A stretch of DNA of 17,031 nt from CAZLYK01 sp964563495 (GCA_964563495.1 CAZLYK010000119.1:1-17031), one strand, 5' to 3'; numbered from the stretch's first letter, positions 1 through 8,654 are shown. Notes: a model not told the origin generated them from the sequence alone. Translations and numbers: made by a program.

Positions 1-44
1 TCTTGTTTAATCCTGCAAAAATCTTGTCGATCCTGTCTATTAAT
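1..44 (-). repeat. Copy A of the CARGAT intergenic repeat
   Basis: Read on the minus strand this is ATAGACAGGATCGACAAG followed by ATTTTTGCAGG and ATTAAACAAGA, the same ~42-nt element found at six other loci in the window. It runs off the left edge, so a partner arm outside the window cannot be excluded. The first two hexamers are CAGGAT and CAAGAT, a variant of the commoner CAGGAT/CAGGAT pair. Bases 45-129 hold no convincing gene. Confidence 0.85.
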
Positions 45-129
45 AGGTAAAGCGGCGAAGGAATTGTGTTCGGAGAGTTTAATTCGCTTGCGAACGTTTA
101 TGCTCGTTTGCGGATTGAACCCAGGGAAC

Positions 130-149
130 GTCAGGACGAAAGTTCTGAC
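130..149 (+). other. Stem-loop with GAAA tetraloop
   Basis: GTCAGGAC, GAAA, GTTCTGAC folds on the plus strand into an 8-bp stem (one G-U pair) closed by a GNRA tetraloop. No coding region covers it convincingly. It could belong to an uncharacterised structured RNA or to the trailer region beyond the tRNA gene. I do not recognise a known RNA family here, and a stem of this size can arise by chance. Confidence 0.35.
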
Positions 150-170
150 AGTCGCCTTCGCCGCATCTCG

Positions 171-197
171 ATCTTCGATCGATCTCGGATCGAAGAT
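171..197 (-). terminator. Hairpin just downstream of tRNA-Gly, possible terminator
   Basis: ATCTTCGATC (171-180) and GATCGAAGAT (188-197) form a perfect 10-bp stem with a 7-nt loop. It lies 3 nt beyond the encoded CCA end of the minus-strand tRNA-Gly gene. There is no T-tract after it on the minus strand, so it may be a weak terminator or a 3'-end processing structure rather than a classic intrinsic terminator. Confidence 0.45.
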
Positions 198-200
198 TTC

Positions 201-278
<78 letters not shown>

Positions 279-287
279 TGAAGGGCA

Positions 288-317
288 TTTTTAGCCTAAA
301 CAGCTCCTCTTTGTCAA
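288..317 (-). promoter_or_regulatory. Promoter of tRNA-Gly
   Basis: On the minus strand there is a consensus -35 TTGACA (317-312), an 18-nt spacer and a -10-like TAAAAA (293-288). Transcription would start about 5-6 nt before the mature tRNA 5' end at 275. The -35 lies within a perfect inverted repeat GTCAAC-AGG-GTTGAC (313-327). Confidence 0.6.
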
Positions 318-359
318 CAGGGTTGACGGGTTCGATCCTGACAAATCGTCTCGATCTGA

Positions 360-851
360 TCAGGCCCGCAGCCAACGACTTCCGACAAATCTATTTTCGT
401 CGAAATATCCTTTGAGAAGAGAAATCTGTGGGGTTTGATCGTTGGCGAGGATGATGCTGACCACGTCGTAACGAAAGGGCTCGTCTTCGATCGATAACAA
501 TCGCCGGTAGATTCTCGCCGCGCGGACCAACTGGCGTTGTTTGCGGAGATCGACGGCGGCTTCAGGTCTCATGACCTCAGCGCTGGTGCGCGTCTTGACC
601 TCGACAAATGCCAGAATAAAAGGGCTGCGGGTTTCGTCGTAAGCAACCAGATCGATCTCAGCGCTGATCGAGAGACCGCGCCGGTTGTAGCCGACCGGCG
701 CGGTAAAATTTGAGGCGACCATGCGGTACCCATGACGCTGCAGGTAATCGATCGCCATAAGTTCACCCAGACGGCCCAACTCCAGGTGAGATCTATCGCT
801 GGATGTTTTGGAATGATTGGCCATTTTCGATCGGTAAAGATAGTCAATCAT
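360..851 (-). CDS. yraN: UPF0102 (YraN) family predicted nuclease-fold protein
   Basis: This is a 163-aa cytoplasmic protein of the UPF0102/YraN family, whose members have the PD-(D/E)XK nuclease-like fold; the cellular role is poorly established. Visible family motifs are GRLGELMAIDYL near residues 26-37, EIDLVAY at 65-71 and FVEVKTR at 82-88. The acidic residues E30, E65, D67 and E84 together with K86 make up the predicted nuclease site. There are about ten extra residues between the N-terminal helix and EIDL compared with the usual compact form. The start is uncertain: ATG at 851 and ATG at 824 both lack a clear Shine-Dalgarno sequence. An in-frame start further upstream at 902 would place the N-terminus inside the repeat at 869-952 and was rejected. 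It is divergent from the ChaN-family gene and is followed by the tRNA-Gly promoter. Confidence 0.9.
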   Translation of the reverse strand: MIDYLYRSKMANHSKTSSDRSHLELGRLGELMAIDYLQRHGYRMVASNFTAPVGYNRRGLSISAEIDLVAYDETRSPFILAFVEVKTRTSAEVMRPEAAVDLRKQRQLVRAARIYRRLLSIEDEPFRYDVVSIILANDQTPQISLLKGYFDENRFVGSRWLRA

Positions 852-868
852 GGGTGGGGTTGACAAGT

Positions 869-952
869 ATCGACGGGATGAACAAGATTTGTGCAGGATC
901 AAACAAGATCATTCCGGTCAAATCCTCCACAAATCTTGTTCATCCTGTCGAT
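869..952. repeat. Copy B: inverted pair of the CARGAT repeat
   Basis: Arms 869-899 and 922-952 are 31-nt inverted repeats with two mismatches and a 22-nt loop. The left element continues to 910 (AAACAAGAT). Both arms share private variants (ATCGAC and GATGAACAAGATTTGTG) not found at other loci. Unlike the other copies, this one lies between two divergent genes, in their common 5' region, and not at a gene's 3' end. Confidence 0.9.
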
Positions 953-985
953 TATTTATCTGGGAGAGGAGATAGATCGTTCGAA

Positions 986-1978
986 ATGATCGTAAAAAAC
1001 CATCGGCACCGCAGTCTGCTTTTATTCTGGCTGGTGACGGCGGCGGCCATCAGCTTCACCCGGGGCGCCGTTTCGCAAAATGTCCACCAGTTCAACTCCG
1101 GATACACGCCACAGAGGGTCTACGATTCGAAAGAGAAAGAGTTCCGCGACTTTGAATCGATGGTCGAACAGCTCACCCGCGCCGAGGTGGTCTTCGTCGG
1201 TGAGCAGCACGACGATCCGGCGACTCACAAACTGGAGCGCGCGATTTTGGAGGGGCTGGCGCGCCGTCGCGGCCAGATAGTCGTCGCCATGGAGATGTTT
1301 GAGCGAGATGTGCAGCCATCTCTCGATGACTATCTCGCCGGAAAATTGAGCGAGGAAGAGTTTCTCAAGCTCTCGCGCCCGTGGCCTCGGTATGCCACCG
1401 ATTACCGTCCGATCGTCGAGTTCGCGAAGGCTCACGGCTGGCGAGTGATCGCCAGCAATACCCCGCGCCGGCTGGCCACGCAGATCTCGAGGCAGGGGCT
1501 CGCCGCCGTTGATGCGGCGCCGGCCGCCGACCGGAACCTCATGGCCGGCCAGATCCAGTGCCCGATCGATGATTATTTCAAGCGCTTTAACGAGACCATG
1601 AGCAGTCATCCAGCTGCTGACGGAAAATCCGAAGAGAAACCGGAAGATAAGAATCGCCAGGAAGAGCAGCGGGTGATGATTGAGCGGTTTTATTACGCCC
1701 AGTGCGTCAAGGACGAAACCATGGCCGAATCCATCGCCGCGCAGTTTCAGGCATCGACCGGCTCGACCACCAGGCCGCTGGTCGTCCACTTCAACGGGGC
1801 CTTCCATAGCGATTACCGGTACGGAGCGGCGGCGAGGACCAATCGACGGATGCAAAAACAGAATGTCAGGGTCGTCACGATCGTCCCGCTCGAGAACCTC
1901 GATGCGATCAAGCCGGACGAATATCGTAAACGCGGCGACTTCATTATCTTTACGCTCAAGCCGGCGAAGGGAAAATAG
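986..1978 (+). CDS. ChaN family (COG3016) exported protein, putative haem/iron-linked
   Basis: This is a 330-aa protein of the ChaN/COG3016 family; characterised members are iron-regulated, haem-binding surface lipoproteins. The N-terminus (basic residues then a hydrophobic stretch, about 9-29) looks like a signal peptide. No lipobox cysteine is visible, so it may be a periplasmic or secreted soluble form. Family motifs include VVFVGEQHDDPATHKLE (68-84), a DDYL segment near 114-117, IVEFAKAHGWRVIASNTPR (143-161) and VVHFNGAFHSDYRYG (266-280). Residues about 207-228 form a charged, probably disordered insertion rich in E and K. ATG 986 is preferred because longer in-frame starts run back through the repeat and lose the signal peptide. 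The purine-rich GGGAGAGGAG lies about 14 nt upstream. The TAG stop is part of the hairpin at 1971-2010. The haem role is inferred from the family only. Confidence 0.88.
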   Translation: MIVKNHRHRSLLLFWLVTAAAISFTRGAVSQNVHQFNSGYTPQRVYDSKEKEFRDFESMVEQLTRAEVVFVGEQHDDPATHKLERAILEGLARRRGQIVVAMEMFERDVQPSLDDYLAGKLSEEEFLKLSRPWPRYATDYRPIVEFAKAHGWRVIASNTPRRLATQISRQGLAAVDAAPAADRNLMAGQIQCPIDDYFKRFNETMSSHPAADGKSEEKPEDKNRQEEQRVMIERFYYAQCVKDETMAESIAAQFQASTGSTTRPLVVHFNGAFHSDYRYGAAARTNRRMQKQNVRVVTIVPLENLDAIKPDEYRKRGDFIIFTLKPAKGK

Positions 1979-2010
1979 ACAGGATTGACAGGTCAATCCT
2001 GTCTATTTTC
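1971..2010. terminator. Bidirectional hairpin terminator made from the repeat (copy C)
   Basis: A perfect 19-bp inverted repeat (1971-1989 and 1992-2010) with a 2-nt loop lies between two convergent genes. Each arm is the leading part of the window's repeat (AATAGACAGGATTGAC). The flanking A/T tracts (GAAAA... and ...TTTTC) make it an intrinsic terminator in both directions. The TAG stop of the ChaN-family gene (1976-1978) and the TAG stop of the opposite gene (2003-2005) both lie inside the arms. Confidence 0.85.
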
Positions 2011-2935
2011 TTCTGATCACGGAATTGATCACGCCGCCGACGAGAATTCCCACGCCTGTCAGGTAGAGCCATGCCATGAGCACCATGACTCCCCCGAGGG
2101 CCCCATAGATCGCGCTGTAGTTGGTAAAGTTCGTCACGTAGAAACGGAATCCGAATGAGATGAGCAGCCAGAAGAACAGCGCAAAGAGGGTTCCCGGAGT
2201 AAAGAACTCCCAGCGGTGTGTGGTGTTGGGGGCGAAGTAATAGATCAATTCGATGCCGATCAGGACAAAGGTTATCACCAGCACCCATTGAGCCGTGTTC
2301 CAGACCTTGATGAAGGTCTGCCCATAACCGAAAGTGGCGGCGAGACGTGAGCTGATATGGTCGCCGAAGAAGATGAGCAGCAGGGCGGCGATGATGAAGA
2401 TTGAAAGTCCGACAGTGAGTAGGATGGCGAGCAGCCTCTCCTTCCACCATGGCCGGGTATCCGGCGCGTCGAAGGCCTTGTTGAGCGAGGTGATGACGGC
2501 GCCCATGCCGGATGATGAAGACCAGATCACGACCAGGATACTGAAGCTGAGCAGGCCGCCCCGCCGCCGCTCGGTGATCTCGGAAAAAGTATTCTTGACC
2601 AGGACGAAGGCTTCCGGCGGCAGGACCCGGTTGAGCGGCTCAATCCAGTGACCCAGATTGTCCGCCAGGGGCGAGAGCGCGAGCAGGGAAGTCATGAGAA
2701 TGAGCAGCGGAAAAAGTGAAAATAACCAGTAATAAGCCAGCTGTGCGGCTCGCCCGAAGACTTCGTCCTCAAAGAGTTTGTCGTAGATTTGGAGCGCGAA
2801 CGATCGCCACTGCCGTCTCGGCGGGGGCACAGAAACCCGCAGCCGCCAAAGCCGATCGATCAGACTGATCCGGCGGTCTTTGATCGGCTCACTCTGGCCG
2901 GCAATTGCCTCACCTTCGCGCGGCTTATTCATCAT
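2003..2935 (-). CDS. YihY/BrkB (UPF0761) family inner-membrane protein
   Basis: This 310-aa polytopic membrane protein has about six hydrophobic segments, at roughly 66-90, 128-150, 167-190, 215-235, 249-265 and 276-302. Family signatures are clear: AAQLAYYWLFSLFPLLIL (63-80), a central WSSSSGMGAVITSLNKAFD (138-156), and NYSAIYGALGGVMVLMAWL (272-290) followed by YLTGVGILVGGVIN. The family was once mislabelled ribonuclease BN, and one member, BrkB, is linked to complement resistance in Bordetella; the general function is unknown. The N-terminal ~45 residues are a basic cytoplasmic extension. The gene follows the M36 protease gene by only 4 nt (TGA-TGAG-ATG), which indicates translational coupling. 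ATG at 2935 is followed at once by a second ATG at 2932. Its TAG stop lies in the terminator hairpin. Confidence 0.92.
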   Translation of the reverse strand: MMNKPREGEAIAGQSEPIKDRRISLIDRLWRLRVSVPPPRRQWRSFALQIYDKLFEDEVFGRAAQLAYYWLFSLFPLLILMTSLLALSPLADNLGHWIEPLNRVLPPEAFVLVKNTFSEITERRRGGLLSFSILVVIWSSSSGMGAVITSLNKAFDAPDTRPWWKERLLAILLTVGLSIFIIAALLLIFFGDHISSRLAATFGYGQTFIKVWNTAQWVLVITFVLIGIELIYYFAPNTTHRWEFFTPGTLFALFFWLLISFGFRFYVTNFTNYSAIYGALGGVMVLMAWLYLTGVGILVGGVINSVIRRK

Positions 2936-2939
2936 CTCA

Positions 2940-5900
2940 TCACTTGATCTGAATGGTCACCGTGTTGGCTGAGACCCCATTGACCGATACGATCACTTCA
3001 ACCTCTCGCCGGCCCCGACCCGCCAGACTCGGCGGCAACTCGATATTGATCTGATCCAGTCCGCTGAATGCGCCCTGCGCCCCGGCATAAAGCACCCGCG
3101 CCGGGACCCCGTCGATAGTGACGTTGATCGACTCTGCGACGCCATTTTCATCGTTCCGGTTCTCCGCTATTGCCCGGCGAATAGCGGTGCCGTAGAGGAC
3201 CAGGACATTGGATCTGCCGCCGATTATGACATCAAAAGGTGACGATTGATAAGTGGCGCCGTCAATCGTCGCCACCGCCGCGGCGAGGCCCTTACCCGTC
3301 GCATCCTGAGTAAAGATCGCCGGAGCCGCCGGTCCTATCTCTACCTTCCCGATCGCATATCCAGTCATCGAGTTTTTGACCATGATCGTCGCTCTGCCCG
3401 GATCAAGCGACCACGGAACGGCAAAGTTGATCTGGTCCGGCGAGACGAAGAAGAGCGGAGCCTCGATCCCGTTGATCGTGAGCGTGGTCTCGGCCAGTGA
3501 AAACGGCAGCGGTTGCGAGCCGGCGAGATCGCTCGCTTGAGCGAGATTGGCGCCAAAGACCGAGGCGATTGAATCGGGCGCCAGCGGACCGGGTCTGAAA
3601 TCTGCGGCGTTGACCGCCGTCAGTAACCCGGCCTTGACGACACGTAAGCTGACGGATTTGACGTCGATCGATTGCCCGTCGCTGGCGGTAAAGTTGATGC
3701 TTATCTCCCGGCCCAGGTCGGATGCCGCCGGCGTCCAGGTGAAGATGCCGCGGGCGCTGTTATTGGTCTGATTGGCGACATCGAATCGCGCTCCGTTGGG
3801 GAGCCCGTCAGCCAGAATATTGACCGGGACGCCGGATCTCAGATCCTGAGCGTAGACGTTGAATTTGATCTCCTCATCCGGAACGGCGATCTGCACGCTG
3901 TCCGGGACGACCACCAGCGGCGGCTGATTCGGGCTGATCAGCGTGAATCCGTCAAGCTTGAATCGTTCGTTCAGATCGGTGGCGGCGGTGGTTCCGGCTG
4001 ATTGGATGGTCCCGCCGACGGCGTGTAGAAACCCATTCAGGATTGCCCCTCCCAATCTGGTCCTGGCGGCCGGGAGGCTGAATGATGAATCCATCCTGAT
4101 CCAGCGATCGTTCTCGATATCATAAGCCTCGATCGAATCGAGCGGCGCTTCGGAGGTTGCGTCCTCTCCGCCGATGATCAACCAGTATTTCCGGCCATCG
4201 GCGTCGAGAGCGGGCGCGTTGATCGCGTAGCGGCGTGGGCGACTGAGTCCGGCGATCGGCGACCATTGACGTGTCGTGAAATCGTATACCTCGGCGCTGG
4301 TCAGGCTTCCCGCTGTTCCGCTGCCTCCGGCGACATAGAGTTTACCGTCGATCAGCGCGGCTTCGTGGCCGTAGCGCGCGGTTTGCATCGGCGGCAACTC
4401 CTCCCACGCCCGGGTCCTCGTATCATAGGCCGCGACTTTAGCCACCGCCGCCTGAGTATCGGAGCCCCCGGTCAGATAGTAAACGCCTTTTTCCTCATTC
4501 ACCGCGAGAGCATAGAGAAATACCGGCGCCGGGGGCGAAGCCTGTGTCGACCAGGTGTTGCTCGGCACGTCGTAAACCAGATGGCTGGTGTCGATCTCCA
4601 CCTGCGAATTGATGCCGCCCGGGATGTAGACACGGCCGTTGAGGTAGACGGCCTCGCCCGAATTCAATCCTTTCGGCATGGCCTGAACCGATTCACTTGT
4701 CCATGATGAGGGATTGGCGGATGGGTGATAGCGCTGCACCGTGGCAGTCGTAGTTGAGCTGGAATTGGTATACCGCCCGCCAAAGACATAGATGTATTTC
4801 CCGTCGCTCGCCACCGCCGATCGCTGAACCCTCTCCAGCATCTCCTTTGCCGTTTCCCACCTCCTCTCGATGGTGAAGTCACGGCTCGAATAGACCTCGG
4901 TTTCAGAACCCTCGTCGTCGATTGCGACCAGGCGGATCCGGGCGGCTGAGGTCGACTTGGTCGTGACCGGGATCTTCCAATTGAATGACTGCGACTCGCC
5001 CGGGACGAAATCGGCAATATTGGAGTAAAGCTGTGGTCTGCCTCCGATAGTTTGATAAAGCGCCAGGCGGTGTCTCACGACGGCGCGGTCATCCGAAGAC
5101 CGCCAACTGATCGTGAGAGCGGCGCCGGTGTAAACACGCTCGCCGCCATTTGGACTGATCAACTGCGCCGCGGGCGGCGTCGGCGAGTGATAGGTAAAAG
5201 CCCGATTCAATGTCGCCGGCGGCTGTGCGGGGTTGATGACCGAGACATCGACCGGGCCGGTCGCCTGATTGTTTGAAGCCGGAGCGACGGCTTGCAGTGT
5301 ATTCGGATTGAGGTAAGTCGCTTTAGCCTGCTGAGCCCCGAAATTGACTGCGGTCTCCGGGGTAAAATTCGAGCCGTTCAAGGTCACCAGCGCCCCACCG
5401 CGCGACGATCCGGAATTAGGGAAAAGGTTATTGATTGCCGGCGCCCCGACGGAGTCGCCTTCCATGAAATAGGTGAAGGCGTTGGCCAGTGTAGTCGAGC
5501 CGTAGCGCGTCTCGATCCGTATGCTGACCGGGCCAGGTGGGTGCTTTGGCGTCGTGGCGGTCAGTTTTGCTCCGCTCTGGACCATGATCTCGCAGGCCGT
5601 CAGCCCGTCAAAAAATACTTTGACATCTTCGGTCTCGGTAAAATTGGCTCCATCGATGGCGACAGTCGTCTCACCATCGGGCGCGCCGAAGGCCGGGTTG
5701 ACCGATATGACATAGGGCGACAGCTCGCTCGCCGGCGGGAGGAAGGCCGGATCTGAAGAACGGGCGATGATCCGTATGTCATCAATGCACCAGCCGTCCG
5801 CCGTGCTGAAGTTGTCGCTCTTGAGCCTGAAACGAATGCGGGCGCGTGGTTGACCGGCGAGCGCGTCGATTTGGACTCTGGCCTGGGCGACAGTCGTCTC

Positions 5901-8654
5901 CGTGCCGGTGTATGCGGTCGCGCGCACCCAGGTCGCACCGTCATCGATCGAGTACTCGACCACACCGTAATCGTAACCGCGCTCCAGAATATAACTGTGT
6001 GCGAATGCCAGGGTCACCGAAGCGGCTTGTGAGAGGTCCAGTAGCGGCGAGACCAGCGAGGAGTCGGCGTTGTTGGGATAATTGCCCTGCGGGCTGTCGG
6101 TCCAGTAGCGCGAGCTGATCGATGATCCTCCAACGCGTACCCCCCAGAATGGCGTGGTTGGGCCGATGGCGTTCCAGCCGGGATTGCCTCTCTCGACCGA
6201 ATCCTCGAAGACAATCTTCTCCCCGGCGACATCGACGCGCTCTGAAACCATGGTCGTCCCGCCGTTGCCCGTGTTCAGGTCTTCGTAGGCGGCGATGATC
6301 CGGTCGCGGGCAGCCAGAGAAGCTTGCAGGCTTCCGTCGAGCGGGGTCGCCCGCCCTGCCGCCAGCCTCAGGCTGCCGGTAAAATAGCCGACGAAGACCG
6401 GATCCGGCGTGAGCGTGATCACCTCCTCGTCGCCGGTAATCGAACTGCGTAGACGTAACCCAACCGGGGCCGAGGCGTTGCGATCTCCGACCGTGATCCT
6501 CATGGTCTCGCCCAATAAATATGTCCGGCGGTCGAAGCGGATCGTCGCCAGATCGCTGCAGAACGGAGGCATATCGAACGATTCGGTCGGCGAGCCGTCA
6601 TTGGAATCGAGCGCGCCGGCTGAAAATCCCAGGCCGCGCTTGCTGAAAGCCTGCCAGATCAGGCATTGATTGGCCCCGTCGTTGCTCATCCGGTCGGCCA
6701 ACAAAATGGCGTTTCGCGCGTCGATAAAGGTCGGCGAAGAAGGCGTCAGTTTCAGACCATCGACGACCAGTTGGATGCTCTGTCGTTGCCCTTCCTCAAA
6801 ACCCAGACGGCGAATCAGGAGCGCCCTCATCTCGAGGAGCGTGTTGCACCAGATCTCACCGACCGCGTGAACCTCGACATTGCGCGAGATATCTCCATAG
6901 TTCAACGGATAAACGTTCGGGTCTGTGCTGTAAGGGTAGCGGCGAATCCCGAGTGAATAATTGTTGGTCGCGTACTGGCCGACCGGGTACTTGCCGTCAA
7001 GGTCATCACCCGCCGTTCTCAAGAGCACGATCCCGAAATAGTCCGACCAGCCCTCACCCATGCCCCGGCCCTGTATGCCCGTCAAACCCGTTCCGTTACC
7101 GACCACCCGGGTGGTCAGCCCGTGCGTCAGTTCGTGCAGGATGATGCTTTGATCCAGGTCGCCGTCGAGTTGCGGGTTGCCGGACCATAGGAACATCTGT
7201 ATCCGCCCGGGTGAACCGTCGCGCCCGGCGGAAAAGTTGGCGTTGTTGGTCCCGCTGCCGTCCTGCGCATCGGCCAGAATCGGGTCCTCACCCGCCCCGC
7301 CCAGGTTGAAATTTTTGGTCTGAAAATTCCCCGAAGTCTCCTTGAAGCCGAATTGATAGAGAATGTCGTGATAACGGTTGATCCAATAGAAGAGGTTGAC
7401 CTGCGCCGCACGCCGGTTGTTCTCCCTGGTTGGAGAGACTGAGAGATCGATCGGATAAGTGAAATTGCCTTCCGGCGCCGTCAGCCTCGGCTCGTCAGGG
7501 CGATCGTTCGCATCCTGGTCCAGTCGAACGTCTGCGTTGTTGCTGATCAGACCCGTTGGCGGTTGACCTGCCCACCAATCGTAATGTGGATCCGCAGGGT
7601 CGAAATTCCTGGCTCCCGGGTAGGGGCCGGATCGGAACGGCGCGTCCTCCCGCTCGACCGTCACGGGTGAGAGTGATGAATGCGGCACATCCGGACGAGG
7701 GCTGTCCTTGAGGTAGACCATCCCGTGCGGCGCCGCGGCCTGCTCCCCGACCTGATCGGGATCGACGCAATACCAGGTCAGGTTGTAGCGGTATAGAAGC
7801 GACCCTCGTTCGGCATCGATCAGGATCAGATAGGTGTCCGGAGTTTCCCTCATCCAAAGTATCAACTCCCAGGCGAGAACCAATCTTTCGGCAGTCAATG
7901 GGAAATAGACCAGCCTGGCCTCGACATCCCGGTTGAATATCTTTCCTCCCTCTTCATTGCTAATGGTCTGGGAGAGGTTACTCACGCCATCGCGCTTTCG
8001 CGTTTTGAGCGATCCCTCGATCCTGGCGCCGGCAAACCCCGCGGCTTTATCGAGCGCCTCCGTCGATGAAAGGCGCGGGCGATCCGGATTGCTCGCACGC
8101 TCCGCGCCCGGGATCAATTCTCCCGCCGCGGCGATAATGGCTCCGCGGCGGTCCAGATGAAATGAGTATTCGCTTTGGAAGATCTCGATTCCGTTCGCGT
8201 ATTGTTGCAGCGCCAGGTGTGTCGCGCCTGTCTTCTCGGACCGGTGCCGGCGCGCGACTCGCAGGCTGTTGACCTCCCCCGCGCTCAGTCGAAAAAGGTC
8301 TTGATTGGATTTCAAAAACCTTTTGGCCGCAAGCTCCGCGTCCCCACTCCCGGCTTCGCTCAGCTTTCGCTCCAGGCTGTAGACCCGACTTGGGATTCGG
8401 GAAAGAGAACTCCACTTCAATTTCACTCCTTCCCGGCTTTTTAACGATTTCGATCCTGATGGCTGAGGGAGGCCCGCGGCGGCCGGATCTTCCGGCGGCT
8501 CGGGAAGAGATCTTTCAAGATTCGCCCGTATATCGAAGTCTTCCAGATGACCGGCGCGCTCACGATCAATCGCCCCATCGGTTTGTGTGCTCGACGAAGA
8601 GGTCAACCCAAATGAGATAAAGATTGCCAAAAAGATAGTCAGAGATCTTCTCAT
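2940..8654 (-). CDS. Giant secreted M36 (fungalysin-type) metalloprotease with kelch propeller and TIGR03437 C-terminus
   Basis: The protein has 1904 aa. Domains in order, numbered from the ATG at 8654: signal peptide 1-24; fungalysin/thermolysin propeptide about 78-184, plus a further pro-region to ~290; M36 catalytic domain about 404-700 with zinc motif HELTH (507-511) and the third ligand E534 in GMGEGWSDYFG; an Ig-like strand segment ~704-795; a jelly-roll domain (MAM/immune-inhibitor-A type) ~815-965; two IPT/TIG domains ~982-1062 and ~1072-1156; an Ig-like domain starting at ISPNGGE ~1167; six kelch-type repeats ~1268-1566 (VFGGR, IPGGI, LTGGS, VAGGS, IIGGE, AVGGT); another Ig-like domain ~1576-1674; and TIGR03437 ~1677-1904. 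The catalytic residues look intact, so an active extracellular zinc endopeptidase is likely. The extra modules suggest binding to polymers or cell surfaces. An upstream TTG at 8702 would put a poor hydrophilic extension before the signal peptide and was rejected. The gene is coupled to the YihY-type gene downstream. Confidence 0.93.
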   Translation of the reverse strand: MRRSLTIFLAIFISFGLTSSSSTQTDGAIDRERAGHLEDFDIRANLERSLPEPPEDPAAAGLPQPSGSKSLKSREGVKLKWSSLSRIPSRVYSLERKLSEAGSGDAELAAKRFLKSNQDLFRLSAGEVNSLRVARRHRSEKTGATHLALQQYANGIEIFQSEYSFHLDRRGAIIAAAGELIPGAERASNPDRPRLSSTEALDKAAGFAGARIEGSLKTRKRDGVSNLSQTISNEEGGKIFNRDVEARLVYFPLTAERLVLAWELILWMRETPDTYLILIDAERGSLLYRYNLTWYCVDPDQVGEQAAAPHGMVYLKDSPRPDVPHSSLSPVTVEREDAPFRSGPYPGARNFDPADPHYDWWAGQPPTGLISNNADVRLDQDANDRPDEPRLTAPEGNFTYPIDLSVSPTRENNRRAAQVNLFYWINRYHDILYQFGFKETSGNFQTKNFNLGGAGEDPILADAQDGSGTNNANFSAGRDGSPGRIQMFLWSGNPQLDGDLDQSIILHELTHGLTTRVVGNGTGLTGIQGRGMGEGWSDYFGIVLLRTAGDDLDGKYPVGQYATNNYSLGIRRYPYSTDPNVYPLNYGDISRNVEVHAVGEIWCNTLLEMRALLIRRLGFEEGQRQSIQLVVDGLKLTPSSPTFIDARNAILLADRMSNDGANQCLIWQAFSKRGLGFSAGALDSNDGSPTESFDMPPFCSDLATIRFDRRTYLLGETMRITVGDRNASAPVGLRLRSSITGDEEVITLTPDPVFVGYFTGSLRLAAGRATPLDGSLQASLAARDRIIAAYEDLNTGNGGTTMVSERVDVAGEKIVFEDSVERGNPGWNAIGPTTPFWGVRVGGSSISSRYWTDSPQGNYPNNADSSLVSPLLDLSQAASVTLAFAHSYILERGYDYGVVEYSIDDGATWVRATAYTGTETTVAQARVQIDALAGQPRARIRFRLKSDNFSTADGWCIDDIRIIARSSDPAFLPPASELSPYVISVNPAFGAPDGETTVAIDGANFTETEDVKVFFDGLTACEIMVQSGAKLTATTPKHPPGPVSIRIETRYGSTTLANAFTYFMEGDSVGAPAINNLFPNSGSSRGGALVTLNGSNFTPETAVNFGAQQAKATYLNPNTLQAVAPASNNQATGPVDVSVINPAQPPATLNRAFTYHSPTPPAAQLISPNGGERVYTGAALTISWRSSDDRAVVRHRLALYQTIGGRPQLYSNIADFVPGESQSFNWKIPVTTKSTSAARIRLVAIDDEGSETEVYSSRDFTIERRWETAKEMLERVQRSAVASDGKYIYVFGGRYTNSSSTTTATVQRYHPSANPSSWTSESVQAMPKGLNSGEAVYLNGRVYIPGGINSQVEIDTSHLVYDVPSNTWSTQASPPAPVFLYALAVNEEKGVYYLTGGSDTQAAVAKVAAYDTRTRAWEELPPMQTARYGHEAALIDGKLYVAGGSGTAGSLTSAEVYDFTTRQWSPIAGLSRPRRYAINAPALDADGRKYWLIIGGEDATSEAPLDSIEAYDIENDRWIRMDSSFSLPAARTRLGGAILNGFLHAVGGTIQSAGTTAATDLNERFKLDGFTLISPNQPPLVVVPDSVQIAVPDEEIKFNVYAQDLRSGVPVNILADGLPNGARFDVANQTNNSARGIFTWTPAASDLGREISINFTASDGQSIDVKSVSLRVVKAGLLTAVNAADFRPGPLAPDSIASVFGANLAQASDLAGSQPLPFSLAETTLTINGIEAPLFFVSPDQINFAVPWSLDPGRATIMVKNSMTGYAIGKVEIGPAAPAIFTQDATGKGLAAAVATIDGATYQSSPFDVIIGGRSNVLVLYGTAIRRAIAENRNDENGVAESINVTIDGVPARVLYAGAQGAFSGLDQINIELPPSLAGRGRREVEVIVSVNGVSANTVTIQIK

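Noticed and set aside
803..985. Longer N-terminus for the ChaN-family protein
   Set aside because: The extension runs through yraN's start and the inverted repeat and would bury the signal peptide.
1022..1996. Long open frame (324 codons) antisense to the ChaN-family gene
   Set aside because: The sense strand encodes a clear protein family with a signal peptide. The antisense product is rich in Arg, His and Asp with no family resemblance, as expected of a shadow frame in G+C-rich coding DNA.
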